Origin: Polaribacter ponticola
Lineage (GTDB): Bacteria > Bacteroidota > Bacteroidia > Flavobacteriales > Flavobacteriaceae
Direction of reading: 5' to 3'
DNA length: 64,000 nt
Assembly: GCF_026191475.2 (NCBI RefSeq)
Contig: NZ_JAOSLC020000002.1
Span: 62,001 to 126,000 of the forward strand
This document shows positions 1 to 9,930 of this stretch, piece by piece. Each line of letters opens with the position of its first letter. Position 1 is the first letter of the stretch. Made by a program: the position numbers and the translations under genes. Below the pieces are notes generated by a model, which saw only the letters and a program-made list of their open reading frames with translations, was not told the DNA's origin and did no database searches.

Positions 1-1
1 A

Positions 2-517
2 TTCTGGCTCTTATTAATTGTTCTTTTATCTTCCTCATGCGAGTTTAGAAAACCAGATATTGAAAATGTTGAAAAAACAAAAATGGAGATAGTGGACCCA
101 GAAAGAAGCTACTATCCTATTATACGAGGTTCTGAACTTACTGCGTCTTATAAATTTTATAATAGAGGGAATGAGCCTTTAATTATATATGATGTACAAG
201 CCTCATGTGGATGTATTGAAGTAGAATTCCCTTCTTCTTCTATTGGTAAAGACGATTTTGGATTTATAAATATAGATTATGATAGTGCCAAGAATATTGG
301 GTATGTAGAATTTTATATAACAATTGTTGCCAATACAGAAAAAGATGTTTTTAGTACTATTAAATTCGATTTAACGGTTGTAACATCTCCACATTATACT
401 CAAGATTACGAAGAAATATATTTAGATAGAAGAAAGAAAAAGTTGGCTGGAGAAGTTGATGGTGATTTAACAGAACAGGGGTATATGACTCCTGATGAAA
501 CTAAAACAGTTAGATAA
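2..517 (+). CDS. DUF1573-family lipoprotein, 5' end outside the window
   Basis: The reading frame is open from base 2, so the gene starts upstream of the window; the ATG at 83 is internal. The visible N-terminus is a hydrophobic stretch ending in a lipobox-like SSSC (Cys at about bases 38-40), so the mature protein is probably a lipoprotein. The body matches DUF1573: an immunoglobulin-like beta domain with the hallmark Cys-Gly-Cys (ASCGC, about bases 200-214) and a GNEPL strand before it. These proteins are common in the Bacteroidota envelope; their biochemical role is unknown. The LysM gene follows 20 bp downstream on the same strand and is probably cotranscribed. Confidence 0.8.
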   Translation, partial: FWLLLIVLLSSSCEFRKPDIENVEKTKMEIVDPERSYYPIIRGSELTASYKFYNRGNEPLIIYDVQASCGCIEVEFPSSSIGKDDFGFINIDYDSAKNIGYVEFYITIVANTEKDVFSTIKFDLTVVTSPHYTQDYEEIYLDRRKKKLAGEVDGDLTEQGYMTPDETKTVR

Positions 518-537
518 TTTAATAAAAAAATAAAACA

Positions 538-912
538 ATGAAAGCAAAATATCAAAGTGTACTAGATTTAGGACAAGAATTAGAAATTCAGAATGGTAAT
601 GTAAACGAAGAAAACGGTGTTTTACATGTTTCAGGAACTGCAAAGAACCAATATGAAAAAAACCTACTTTGGGATAAAATTAAAGAAATTGGTGGTGATA
701 ATCCTACAGATATAGTTGCAGATATTTTAATTGCTGACGAATCTGTTTATGCTAACCATACAGTAAAAAGTGGCGATACTCTAGGTAAAATAGCAAAACA
801 ATACTATGGTAATGCAATGAAATATACTGCTATTTTTGAAGCTAATACTAATATCTTAAAAAACCCTGATGTTATTCATCCAGGTCAAGAATTGGTAATA
901 CCAAATATATAA
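538..912 (+). CDS. LysM domain protein (BON-LysM, Kbp/YgaU-like)
   Basis: A protein of 124 residues with no signal peptide. Residues about 1-65 form a BON-like region and residues about 73-123 a LysM domain ([25 protein letters not shown]). The arrangement resembles the E. coli Kbp/YgaU family, which in that species is a cytoplasmic potassium-binding protein; LysM alone would suggest glycan binding. Which of the two applies here cannot be told from sequence. It follows the DUF1573 gene closely and is ended by a clear terminator hairpin. Confidence 0.8.
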   Translation: MKAKYQSVLDLGQELEIQNGNVNEENGVLHVSGTAKNQYEKNLLWDKIKEIGGDNPTDIVADILIADESVYANHTVKSGDTLGKIAKQYYGNAMKYTAIFEANTNILKNPDVIHPGQELVIPNI

Positions 913-931
913 TATAATTAATAAGATTTAG

Positions 932-963
932 AAAACCGAAACAAATAGTTTCGGTTTTTTTAT
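932..963 (+). terminator. Rho-independent terminator after the LysM gene
   Basis: A perfect 11-bp stem (932-942 with 948-958; AAAACCGAAAC against its complement) with loop AAATA is followed by a T run. Confidence 0.85.
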
Positions 964-991
964 ATTTGAAAATAAAATTAAGTTTAAAACA

Positions 992-1594
992 TTGATCACA
1001 AACAAGAAAAAATTTTTCTCAGAAATTATTAAAGCTCTAATTAAGTTAATCATTGCTGGTATATTAATTGGAGTTTTAAAACAATACGATTTAATTATTG
1101 CTATACTCCTATTATTAAAAATTACTTATAATATTTACACAGAAATAATAAAACCAAAGTCGAATAAAAATTGGTTGTTATTAGTAGGAATGTTATTAAC
1201 AGCTTTTGGAGGTATTGTTGGTGAAACTTGGGGTGTAAAAAGTGGTTATTGGGAATATCATGAAGTTACAAGAGAACTACCGTTATGGTTGCCTTTTGCT
1301 TGGATTCTTGCTTTTCATTATTTATATAAAGTAGAAAGAAATTTAATTCCGCTTTTAACAAATCAATCTCAAAAAAATAAAATAATTTTAGCAATAGTTC
1401 TTGCCTTAATTTTACCCGCTTTTGGAGAAGTAATTACAATTTATTTAGGAGTTTGGACTTATTATTGGCCTTATCAACTACTTGGTGTTCCTTTATATGC
1501 TTTTATATGTTTAGTTTTTGTACACATGCTTGTTTACACTCTTTTACATTTTATTTGTAAAAAATACAATATAAACGATCTGGTTTTCAATTAA
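992..1594 (+). CDS. Multispanning membrane protein of unknown function
   Basis: A 200-residue, strongly hydrophobic protein with about six membrane segments. It has two similar halves, each with a Gly-Glu then Trp/Tyr-rich pattern (GGIVGETWGVKSGYWEY around residue 73 and GEVITIYLGVWTYYW around 150), suggesting internal duplication. I do not recognise a characterised family. TTG at 992 is the only plausible start, because no ATG lies in frame between the preceding terminator and this point. It stands alone between the terminator and the 1651-1811 repeat. Confidence 0.6.
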   Translation: MITNKKKFFSEIIKALIKLIIAGILIGVLKQYDLIIAILLLLKITYNIYTEIIKPKSNKNWLLLVGMLLTAFGGIVGETWGVKSGYWEYHEVTRELPLWLPFAWILAFHYLYKVERNLIPLLTNQSQKNKIILAIVLALILPAFGEVITIYLGVWTYYWPYQLLGVPLYAFICLVFVHMLVYTLLHFICKKYNINDLVFN

Positions 1595-1650
1595 AATAGA
1601 ACGCAAAAAAATAACCTTTCTTCATAGAAAAAAAGTTATACTGTTTTCTA

Positions 1651-1811
1651 TTAAATATTTCGCGTATGTCACTTCGAGTGATTTTTATGAAGTGGCAACA
1701 TAATGAAAATTGTATCGAGAAGCGTTTGATTACTTCTCGATACAAAATTATTTTCCATAACATTTCAAATAATTTCACTCGAAGTGACAATACATTAATG
1801 CGAAATAATTA
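1651..1811. repeat. Long imperfect inverted-repeat element in an intergenic gap
   Basis: The gap between the membrane protein and rlmF holds a nested palindrome. Outer arms are TGTCACTTCGAGTGA (1667-1681) and its exact complement at 1775-1789, flanked by related TTTCGCGTAT / ATGCGAAAT ends. Inner arms are TGTATCGAGAAG (1711-1722) and CTTCTCGATACA (1733-1744). The stretches between also pair imperfectly, so the whole element could fold into one hairpin of about 130 nt. The TCACTTCGAGTG / CTTCTCGA words resemble dispersed intergenic repeats of Flavobacteriaceae. No convincing ORF lies inside. Confidence 0.75.
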
Positions 1812-1859
1812 CATATAAATCGTATAACTTAATTATTATTCTTTATTAAAATCATCTAC

Positions 1860-2714
1860 TTAATATCTCCAACAAGCAATTCTAGTTACCTTATTTCCTT
1901 GATTCATAGCAATAACTTTAAACTCTTTTGCGCCTAATTTTCTAGACGATTTTTGTAAACTATCTATATTATCTTTTTTAGAAACTAAGCTTGTAAACCA
2001 TTTACTAGATTCTTTAAACAAAGAACTTTCATATAAATAGTTATGCAAAAAAGCTTTTTCGCCACCAACATACCATAACTCATTATTGTTACCAGAAAAA
2101 TTTCTAACCGCGCTATTACCTAAATTCCTATTTTTACGTTTGTTTGCTCCTTGTGCTTCTTCTGCAGATTTGTAAAAAGGCGGATTACAAATAACAGCAG
2201 AAAAAGAATCTTCATCTTTTAAAACACCTTTTAAGATATTATTTTCATCAAACTGCTGGCGTAATTCTATTTTATCACTAAAATTATTATCATCAATATT
2301 ATCTTGTGATGTGTCTAAAGAGTCTAAATCTATATCTGTGGCAACAAAATCCCAATTATTTTCAGCTACACCTAAAAGTGGATAAATACATGTAGCGCCT
2401 GTACCGATATCTAAAATTTTTACATTTTCTTCTTCAGAAAGTAAATCTGTTAAATAAAGAATGTAATCTAATCTACCTGGAATTGGCGGACATAGATTTT
2501 CATCAGGAAAGTCCCAAACAGAAATCTTATCATAAGAAAATAATAATGCTTTATTTAATTCTTTTACGGCTTCCGGTATCGAAAAATCAATCGTTACAAC
2601 ATCAAATTTATTCTTAGAAACATAGGCTTCTAATTTAGGATTTGTTTGTATTAACTCTTCAAAATTGTATCCTTTATTAAATTTATTCTTTGGGTGAAGA
2701 TTTTTTTCTTTCAT
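1860..2714 (-). CDS. rlmF: 23S rRNA (adenine(1618)-N(6))-methyltransferase RlmF
   Basis: A 284-residue SAM-dependent methyltransferase of the RlmF/YbiN family, which methylates A1618 of 23S rRNA. Family hallmarks are the N-terminal LHPKNKFNKGYNFE block, NLCPPIPGRLDYI (about residue 75), the SAM-binding motif ILDIGTGATCIYPLLG (about residue 100) and the catalytic NPPF motif (about residue 178). The start overlaps the stop of upstream bshC as TAATG, so the two are translationally coupled. Length and motifs are complete. Confidence 0.93.
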   Translation of the reverse strand: MKEKNLHPKNKFNKGYNFEELIQTNPKLEAYVSKNKFDVVTIDFSIPEAVKELNKALLFSYDKISVWDFPDENLCPPIPGRLDYILYLTDLLSEEENVKILDIGTGATCIYPLLGVAENNWDFVATDIDLDSLDTSQDNIDDNNFSDKIELRQQFDENNILKGVLKDEDSFSAVICNPPFYKSAEEAQGANKRKNRNLGNSAVRNFSGNNNELWYVGGEKAFLHNYLYESSLFKESSKWFTSLVSKKDNIDSLQKSSRKLGAKEFKVIAMNQGNKVTRIACWRY

Positions 2715-4306
2715 TATAATTCTACTACTGTAAACTCTAATTGTAAAGGTTTTAAAGCACCTTTTAAAACTTTAATAAATGATTCTCCATATTCTAAATA
2801 ATATTCAGAAAAGTTACGTTGTCTCTCTTCTAAAGATTGATTAGGAAGAATTTTATTCTGTAATTCTACAATTCTATCAACTAAATCCTTTTGTCTTTTC
2901 TTTTCGGCTTTTAACAAACGTTTTTCTAAATTCTCTAATCCTTTAATCTGTTTTCTTTCTTGTGCATTAACTGCATTTACAAAAGAAATATCTGTTTTTT
3001 TTGCAACATCTTTTAAATCTGCAAATTGATTTTTTAAAAATTGAATTTTCTCTTTAAAGTTTGTTTTTATTTCTGAATTTTCAATTACTTTTTTGGATAA
3101 TAAATTATACTGATTTAAAAATAGTTCTTCTAATGAAATATTTAACTTCTTTAATTTACCTGCTTGTTTTTCTGAAACAACTTGAACAGAATTACGCAAC
3201 AATAAAATAGGAAAAGGAATATTTACTTTTTCGAAATATGCTTTTAACTCAAACCAATACGCCATTTCTCCACCACCACCAATATAACAAAGGTTTGGTA
3301 AAATTACCTCTTGATACAAAGGTCTCATAATAACGTTTGGCGAAAAATCTTTAGGTTTTTTATCAACTTCTGCAAGAATTTCTGCTTTGGTAAAAACAAT
3401 ATCTGTGTTATTTACTTTATAAACATTGTTTTCATAAATAATTCGTTCTCTAAAATTATCGCCCAAATAAAACAAATTAATTTCTCTTGGATTTACTTGA
3501 ATTTTATAATTCTTTTCAAGTTCTAAAATAGATTTAGATACTTCTGTAAATGAAATATTATTTTCTAACTCTTGTTTTACAAACGGATTAAATAATTCTT
3601 TTAATTTTTCATCATCACCATCAATAATTACCAAACCAAACTCACCAAACAAATTATTTGCAATAAAACGTGTAGCTTCGGCTAAATTAGAATGCTTTAA
3701 ATAAGCTTCAGAAAAAAGGTTTTTTAAATATTTTGCGTTTTTAGAATTCCCTAAATGACTTGAAAATACTTCAAAAACATCTTTTAAATCATCAGTTGAA
3801 AAACGCCCTACTGCTCCGCCATCTTTTCTATTCCAAGAGACTTTTTTACCATCAAAATTAAAATAATTTATCTCATCAAAATCATGATCTTCTGTTGCCA
3901 TCCAATAAATTGGGACAAAATTTTGCTCTGGAAATTTTTCTGATAATTCTTCGCATAAATTAATCGTAGAAATAATTTTATATAAGAAATACAAAGGTCC
4001 TGTAAATAGGTTTAACTGATGACCTGTAGTAATCGTAAACGTATTTTGTAATTTTAATAAATCTAAATTCTCTTTTGTTTTTTCTGAAGTTTTAACAGCA
4101 GAATATTGATTATTTAAAGCATCAACTAAAGTAAACCTACTTTGAAGTCTAAATGATTTTTGCTTTTCTTCTATTTGATTATGGAATCCTGATATATCAG
4201 GAAAATTATTATAAAACGGTTTTATATTTTCATTTTTCTCTAAATAATGATGCATTATTTTAGAGAAAAAACCTGTTTTTTGAAAAGGTATTTGTGTTAC
4301 TTTCAT
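2714..4306 (-). CDS. bshC: Bacillithiol biosynthesis cysteine-adding enzyme BshC
   Basis: A 530-residue protein matching BshC, which adds cysteine to glucosaminyl-malate in the last step of making the thiol bacillithiol. Visible family features are TTGHQLNLFTGPLYFLYK (about residue 95), the PIYWMATEDHDFDE active-site region (about 135), and GGGGEMAYW (about 350). A Lys/Glu-rich coiled coil follows at about residues 440-490. No bshA or bshB is in the window. It is the first gene of a two-gene unit with rlmF, overlapping its start by one base. Confidence 0.93.
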   Translation of the reverse strand: MKVTQIPFQKTGFFSKIMHHYLEKNENIKPFYNNFPDISGFHNQIEEKQKSFRLQSRFTLVDALNNQYSAVKTSEKTKENLDLLKLQNTFTITTGHQLNLFTGPLYFLYKIISTINLCEELSEKFPEQNFVPIYWMATEDHDFDEINYFNFDGKKVSWNRKDGGAVGRFSTDDLKDVFEVFSSHLGNSKNAKYLKNLFSEAYLKHSNLAEATRFIANNLFGEFGLVIIDGDDEKLKELFNPFVKQELENNISFTEVSKSILELEKNYKIQVNPREINLFYLGDNFRERIIYENNVYKVNNTDIVFTKAEILAEVDKKPKDFSPNVIMRPLYQEVILPNLCYIGGGGEMAYWFELKAYFEKVNIPFPILLLRNSVQVVSEKQAGKLKKLNISLEELFLNQYNLLSKKVIENSEIKTNFKEKIQFLKNQFADLKDVAKKTDISFVNAVNAQERKQIKGLENLEKRLLKAEKKRQKDLVDRIVELQNKILPNQSLEERQRNFSEYYLEYGESFIKVLKGALKPLQLEFTVVEL

Positions 4307-4479
4307 ATTTTAAAGGACACAGTTTTGGTAACAGTCAGATTCTGAAATAGAATTCATGTAGTGTTTATTTTTTTGATAAAAATACGATTATTTTATGCTT
4401 TGTCGTAAAAACAAAATCAATCTAACTAATTTTTAACATCTCTAAAAATTATCATATTTAAATAGTAGAATTTATTCCT

Positions 4480-4487
4480 TACTTTTG
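4480..4487 (+). promoter_or_regulatory. TAnnTTTG -7 box for the M14 peptidase
   Basis: TACTTTTG lies 21 bp before the ATG at 4509 and matches the Bacteroidota -7 element. No good TTTG is seen at the -33 position. Confidence 0.5.
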
Positions 4488-4508
4488 ATTATAATCAAAT
4501 CTTTATTC

Positions 4509-6988
4509 ATGAAAATTAAATTTTTTTCTTTCTTACATTTTTTACAGTTAGTAGTGTTTTTTCTCAAAGTATAAAATCGCCTTCAGAATTTTTAGGTTAC
4601 GAAATAGGTACTCGTTTTACAAGACACCACAAAGTAGTAGATTATTTTAAATACGTTAGCAATACCTTATCTAATGTTAAACTAGATAAATATGGCGAAA
4701 CAAATGAACATAGACCTTTGTATTTAGCTTATATATCATCCGAAGAAAATATAAAAAACATAGAGAATATTAGAAAATCTAATTTATCTCAAACAGGAAT
4801 TATAGAAGACAAAACTAAGAATAAAAAAGCTATTATTTGGTTAAGTTATAATGTACATGGTAACGAAGCATCTAGTACAGAAGCCTCTATGTTAACCATT
4901 TATGAATTAGTAACTAATAAAAAACCATGGTTAGAAAATACGGTGGTAATTATAGATCCTTGTATAAATCCTGATGGTAGAGATCGTTATGTTAATTGGT
5001 ACAACCAAGTTAAAAGTACGCCTTTTAATAGCATGCAAGATGCAAAAGAACATCGTGAACCTTGGCCTAGTGGAAGACCAAATCATTATTTATTTGATTT
5101 AAATAGAGATTGGGCTTGGGCAACTCAAATAGAATCTAAACAAAGAATTAAAATGTACAACAAATGGATGCCACATGTACATGTAGATTTTCATGAACAA
5201 GGTATTAATAGTCCGTATTATTTTGCGCCTGCAGCAGAACCTTTTCATGAGATAATTTCTGATTGGCAACGTAGTTTTCAAACTCAAATTGGAAAAAATC
5301 ACGCAAAATATTTCGATAAAGAAGGCTGGTTATATTTTACAAAAGAGAGTTTCGATTTGTTATACCCAAGTTATGGCGATACGTATCCTACTTTTATGGG
5401 AGCAATTGGTATGACTTATGAACAAGCAGGACATGGAAGAGCGGGTTTAAGTATACATACTGATGAAGGAGAAGTTTTAACTTTAAAAGCTAGAGCAATC
5501 CATCATATGACAACTGGTTTATCTACTATTGAAATTTCTTCTAAAAATGCAGAAAAATTAAATTCTGAATTCAGAAAATTCTTCGATACTAAAAAAGTAA
5601 CCTACAAGAGTTATGTGTTAAAAAACGAAAATGATGATAAAACAAATCGTTTAAAAAAGTTATTAGATACACATGAAATTGAATACGAATTTGCAAATAA
5701 AGGAACTGTAAAAGGGTATAATTTTAATTCGCAGAAAGAAGAAAAAATGAATACTTCTAATGGTGATTTAGTGATTCATACAAATCAACCAAAAGGGAAA
5801 ATGGTAAAGGTTTTGTTTGAACCTAAAGCAAAATTAGTAGATTCTTTAACCTATGATATTACTGCTTGGTCTTTACCTTATGCACACGGTTTTAATGCAA
5901 TTGCTTCTAAAAGCAAAATAAGTTCTACAAAAAATTCATCAGTAAAAAATAATATAAATAATATTGATAAAAGTGCCTATGCATACATTTCTAAATGGAA
6001 TAGTTTAGAAGATGCTACTTTTTTAGGTGCTCTTTTACAACAAAATATTACACCTCGTTTTTCTAGCAAATCATTTTCTATTAATGGTAAAACTTATAAA
6101 AGTGGAAGCTTAATTATTTTAAGAAATGATAATAAAAATTTAAATTTTGATAACAAACTAATAGAAATTGCTAACAAGAATAAAAGAGAAATTACAGCTG
6201 TTTCAACAGGATTTGTAGATGCTGGTTTAGATTTTGGGTCTTATTCTGTAAAGCCAATTAACAAACAAAAGGTTGCCTTACTTTCTGGTAAAGGAACTTC
6301 TTCTTTAAGCTTTGGAGAGATCTGGCACTTTTTTGAAACTGAATTAAAATATCCTTTAACCATTTTAAATTCTGATTATTTTAGTAGCGTTAACTTTTCT
6401 AAATATGATGTAATTATTATCCCAAATGGTTATTATAGTCGCGTTTTAAATAAAAAAACTTTAGAAAAACTAACTTCTTTTGTGAGTTCTGGTGGCACTT
6501 TAATTGCAATCGGGAATGCGTTAAGTAGTTTTGCTGATAAAAAAGGTTTTTCATTAAAAAAGAAAGAAGGTGAGAAAAAAGACACTACCAAGTCTAACTT
6601 AATTCCTTTTGCAGAACAAGAGCGTAAAAATGTAGCTAACTTAATAACAGGAGCCATTTTTAAGAGTAAAGTAGATGTTACACATCCTTTAGCTTTTGGC
6701 TACAAAAACGAATATTTTTCTTTAAAACTAAGTGGATCAACCTATAATTATTTAAATGATGGCGTAAATGTTGCCTATTTTGATAAAGAAACACAAAATG
6801 TTTCTGGTTATGCTGGTAGTAAAGCTATTAAAAATATTCCTGAATCTTTATTATTTGGAGAAGAACAAAAAGGAAGTGGTAGCATTATTTATATGGTTGA
6901 TAATCCTCTTTTTAGATCTTTTTGGGAAAATGGAAAGCTCTTTTTAGCAAATGCAGTTTTCTTACTGAACTCTGATAAACTAAAATAA
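4509..6988 (+). CDS. Exported M14 zinc carboxypeptidase, frameshifted in the signal peptide
   Basis: An M14-family metallopeptidase of about 826 residues. The catalytic domain shows the HxxE zinc motif (YNVHGNEASSTEA), NPDGRDR, the HVDFHEQG region and the general-base Glu in GMTYEQAGHGRAG. The C-terminal half ends in a Rossmann-like, glutaminase-type domain (VIIPNGYYS, SGGTLIAIG). The long open frame lacks a start near its beginning; the natural ATG at 4509 is in another frame. Adding one T to the T7 run at 4521-4527 gives MKIKFFFFLTFFTVSSVFSQ, a complete signal peptide joined to the peptidase. The break is therefore a one-base deletion, from sequencing error or phase variation. It probably acts in the periplasm or envelope. 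Confidence 0.85.
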
Positions 6989-6999
6989 TAGAAAATAAA

Positions 7000-7026
7000 A
7001 AAACCACTCTAACAAGAGTGGTTTTT
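7000..7026. terminator. Bidirectional terminator between convergent genes
   Basis: Stem AAAACCACTCT (7000-7010) pairs with AGAGTGGTTTT (7015-7025), with an A run on one side and a T run on the other. It serves both the M14 peptidase and the outer-membrane gene. Confidence 0.8.
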
Positions 7027-7044
7027 AAGTTTAAACTATTTTGT

Positions 7045-7512
7045 TTAGAACCCGAAGCTAACTCCAATCATTGGTAGAACTCCTCCTCCATTTATTTCTG
7101 AATGATATTTTACAACTGCTAATAAATTCATACTATCGGATAATGAATATATAGCTCCTGCTCCTCCAGTAAAACCCGTATTACTTGCAGAGACACCAGT
7201 TGCACTTACACTGTTAATAGAAATACCTCCTGTTAGAAACCAATTAAAGCTTTCATCTCCTAAATAATAACGAGCATCTAAGTCAAATTGTGTTGATGTA
7301 ATTCCGCTACCTACAAAATAATAAGTATAACTTGGAGCTGCAGAAATATTGTCTGCAAAAACATATTCAATTCCAGCTGTGACTCCTAAATCCGAACCGG
7401 ATGCTAACGGGTACGAAACACCGGCAAAACCATTAAAATCTCCTTTTTCTTGCGCAAGTAGCACACAAGAAAATAATAATGCAATTCCTAATAATAATTT
7501 TTTAAAATTCAT
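7045..7512 (-). CDS. Small outer-membrane beta-barrel protein
   Basis: A 155-residue protein with a signal peptide (residues 1-20, ending LLAQ) followed by alternating amphipathic strands rich in Gly, Tyr and Ser, and a C-terminal Phe (GVSFGF) typical of outer-membrane insertion. Length suits an 8-stranded barrel of the OmpW/Opa type. No ligand or function can be assigned. It is a single-gene unit between two terminator-like hairpins. Confidence 0.7.
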   Translation of the reverse strand: MNFKKLLLGIALLFSCVLLAQEKGDFNGFAGVSYPLASGSDLGVTAGIEYVFADNISAAPSYTYYFVGSGITSTQFDLDARYYLGDESFNWFLTGGISINSVSATGVSASNTGFTGGAGAIYSLSDSMNLLAVVKYHSEINGGGVLPMIGVSFGF

Positions 7513-7560
7513 ATCATTTTTTATTTAGTTAATACTTAACAAATTAAAAGAAACAAATTA

Positions 7561-7589
7561 AATAAAAAAATACGGCAAATGCCGTATTT
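7561..7589 (-). terminator. Minus-strand terminator upstream of the barrel gene
   Basis: Stem AAATACGGCA (7568-7577) and TGCCGTATTT (7580-7589), followed on the minus strand by seven T. It would end transcription arriving from the PP-loop gene about 180 bp upstream. I see no gene in 7590-7767. Confidence 0.75.
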
Positions 7590-7767
7590 GATTAAAACCT
7601 ATTAATTATCTATTTCTAGCTCTAAACCCATGATAATAACATCTTCTACATAAACTTGATATATACAAACTATATAATTTTAATGTTACTCTCTGTTATA
7701 TCTATTAAGCGTCATTATTTTTATCAAATGAATATTATCTACCTTTTTTATCTAGTAAAGTTTATTA

Positions 7768-8502
7768 CTATCCTTTATATTTCAAGTCGCAATACCAAAA
7801 TTTAGTATCGTGGTTTGGTACTTCTTTTTCTGGTTGATGGCAATTATCATCTTTATCTTTATGCAAGGTATAAGAACGTAAAACTTTTTCTCCTACAGAA
7901 AAATCAATAGGAAACTTAAAAATAGGACCATCAAAAACAAAAGTATGAAACTCACCATTTTCGCCACAAACATCTACATTTTTAGGTAAATCTTTTATAA
8001 ATTGTTTGTCTATTACTCTACCAACAAACTCTTCTCCTAAAAGCTTCGCATTTACACAAACAGTAATTGCTTTAAACCCTAAATCTAAAAATTCTTGTAA
8101 TATTTTCTTTGTATCTTTTTTCCAAAGCGGATAAACGCCACTAATATTTACTTCCGCTAATTTAGCATCTCTATATGCTTTTAGATCTTCAAGAAAAATA
8201 TCACCAAAAACTGAGTGTGTATAACCTTTCTCTAACAAAGAATCCATCGCTTGTTTCATTATTTTTGCATACAAACTCATTGTAACATCAGCAGGAAATG
8301 CGATCGTTTTTAGATTAATACCAATAGATTCTACTTGCTTAAATAACAACTCTTTTCTAAGACCATGCATAGAAACTCTATCAAAATCTTTATTAATAGT
8401 TGTTACTAATAAATCTAAATTATAATCTGGGTTTTGAAGTGTTTTATAAAGGGCTAAAGCGGAATCTTTACCAGAACTCCAATTAAAATAAGTTTTTTTC
8501 AT
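7768..8502 (-). CDS. Dph6-related ATP pyrophosphatase (PP-loop family)
   Basis: A 244-residue member of COG2102, related to diphthine-ammonia ligase. The N-terminal PP-loop FNWSSGKDSALAL binds ATP, and the family signature YTHSVFGDIFLEDLKAYRD lies near residue 95. The GEFHTFVFDGPIF block near residue 182 is also typical. Bacteria lack diphthamide, so the bacterial substrate is unknown. It lies downstream of rimO, separated by a terminator, and has a conventional ATG start. Confidence 0.85.
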   Translation of the reverse strand: MKKTYFNWSSGKDSALALYKTLQNPDYNLDLLVTTINKDFDRVSMHGLRKELLFKQVESIGINLKTIAFPADVTMSLYAKIMKQAMDSLLEKGYTHSVFGDIFLEDLKAYRDAKLAEVNISGVYPLWKKDTKKILQEFLDLGFKAITVCVNAKLLGEEFVGRVIDKQFIKDLPKNVDVCGENGEFHTFVFDGPIFKFPIDFSVGEKVLRSYTLHKDKDDNCHQPEKEVPNHDTKFWYCDLKYKG

Positions 8503-8513
8503 AAGAATAATTG

Positions 8514-8544
8514 CATAAAAAAATCCTACACAAAGTAGGATTTT
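8514..8544 (-). terminator. Terminator after rimO
   Basis: Stem AAAATCCTAC (8520-8529) and GTAGGATTTT (8535-8544), with a T run on the minus strand, just beyond the rimO stop. Confidence 0.8.
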
Positions 8545-8550
8545 AATTTT

Positions 8551-9903
8551 TTATTTCTTTTTTTGATGTAAAGGAACTGGTTTTTCAACTTTAGTAACTG
8601 GTGTACCGTGTAAATCGTAATCTCCAGCTTCATGAATTTTTATATCTATAAATTCACCAATTTTAATATAATGTTCTTTTGCATCTACTATAACATCATT
8701 ATCAACATCAGGAGAATCAGATTCTGTTCTTCCGTAGAAAAACTCACCATCTTTTCTATCAAACAAACATTTAAAAGTTTTTCCAATTTTTTCTTGATTC
8801 AATTCCCAAGAAATTTGAGATTGAACTTCCATAATTTCATTTACTCTTTTAAACTTTATATCTGCAGGTACATCATCTTCTAAAACATAAGCTCCTGTAT
8901 TTTCTTCATGAGAATATTCAAAAGCACCTAAACGTTCAAAACGCATTTCTTCAACCCAATCTTTAAGTTCCTGAAACATTTCTTCTGTTTCACCAGGATA
9001 ACCAACAATTAATGTAGTTCTAATAGCCATTTCTGGTACTGCTTCTCTAAACTTATGAATTAATGCTGTTGTTTTTTCATGTGTTGTACCACGTTTCATC
9101 GATTTTAACAACTCCGTATTAATGTGCTGTAAAGGAATATCTAAATAATTACACACTTTAGGCTCGCGTTTCATCACCTCTAAAACATCCATTGGAAAAC
9201 CTGTAGGAAAAGCATAATGCATTCGAATCCATTCAATTCCTTCTATTTTAGCTAAGGCTTCTAATAATTGTGCCAATGCTCTTTTTTTGTAGATATCAAG
9301 TCCATAATATGTTAAATCTTGAGCGATTAACATTATTTCTTTAATCCCTTTCTCAGCTAATTTTGTAGCTTCAGTAACTATATCTTCAATTGGAGTAGAT
9401 CTATGTTTACCTCTCATTAATGGAATTGCACAAAACGAACAAGGTCTATCGCAACCTTCTGCAATTTTTAAATATGCATAATGTTTTGGTGTTGTTGTTA
9501 AACGTTCTCCAATTAATTCGTGCTTATAATCTGCTTCTAAAGCTTGTAAAAGATTTGGTAAATCGTGCGTACCAAAATATTGATCTACGTTTGTAATTTC
9601 TGCTTCTAAATCTGGCTTATAACGCTCACTTAAACAACCAGAAACAAAAACTTTATCTATTTCACCAGCTTCTTTTCTCTTTGCGTAATGTAAAATAGTA
9701 TCTATAGATTCTTCTTTGGCTTTACCAATAAATCCACAAGTATTAATTACAACTATATTTCCATCATCTTCTGGATCTTCATGTATAACGTCTTTTCCAT
9801 TAGCTTTTAATTGTCCCATTAACACTTCACTATCGTAAATGTTCTTAGAACAGCCTAAAGTAACTACATTAATCTTATTTTTTTTGATGGTTTTTGTACG
9901 CAT
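8551..9903 (-). CDS. rimO: Ribosomal protein S12 methylthiotransferase RimO
   Basis: A 450-residue radical-SAM methylthiotransferase that modifies an aspartate of ribosomal protein S12. It has the N-terminal UPF0004 domain with conserved cysteines (TLGCSKNIYDSE, NTCGFI, SGCLSERY), the radical-SAM cluster CDRPCSFCAIP (about residue 151) and a C-terminal TRAM region. The IPLMRGKHRS block is typical of RimO rather than MiaB. It carries an intact A8 run in the coding strand near its start (9878-9885), a useful contrast to the broken A7 runs elsewhere in the window. Transcribed alone and ended by its own hairpin. Confidence 0.95.
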   Translation of the reverse strand: MRTKTIKKNKINVVTLGCSKNIYDSEVLMGQLKANGKDVIHEDPEDDGNIVVINTCGFIGKAKEESIDTILHYAKRKEAGEIDKVFVSGCLSERYKPDLEAEITNVDQYFGTHDLPNLLQALEADYKHELIGERLTTTPKHYAYLKIAEGCDRPCSFCAIPLMRGKHRSTPIEDIVTEATKLAEKGIKEIMLIAQDLTYYGLDIYKKRALAQLLEALAKIEGIEWIRMHYAFPTGFPMDVLEVMKREPKVCNYLDIPLQHINTELLKSMKRGTTHEKTTALIHKFREAVPEMAIRTTLIVGYPGETEEMFQELKDWVEEMRFERLGAFEYSHEENTGAYVLEDDVPADIKFKRVNEIMEVQSQISWELNQEKIGKTFKCLFDRKDGEFFYGRTESDSPDVDNDVIVDAKEHYIKIGEFIDIKIHEAGDYDLHGTPVTKVEKPVPLHQKKK

Positions 9904-9922
9904 ATCTGTTTTTTTCTGACTG

Positions 9923-9930
9923 CAAATATA
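9923..9930 (-). promoter_or_regulatory. TAnnTTTG -7 box for rimO
   Basis: TATATTTG on the minus strand, ending about 19 bp before the rimO ATG. Confidence 0.5.

Noticed and set aside
1587..1790. 67-codon ORF on the minus strand over the inverted repeat
   Set aside because: Its sequence is made by the palindrome itself and has no start context or homology I recognise.
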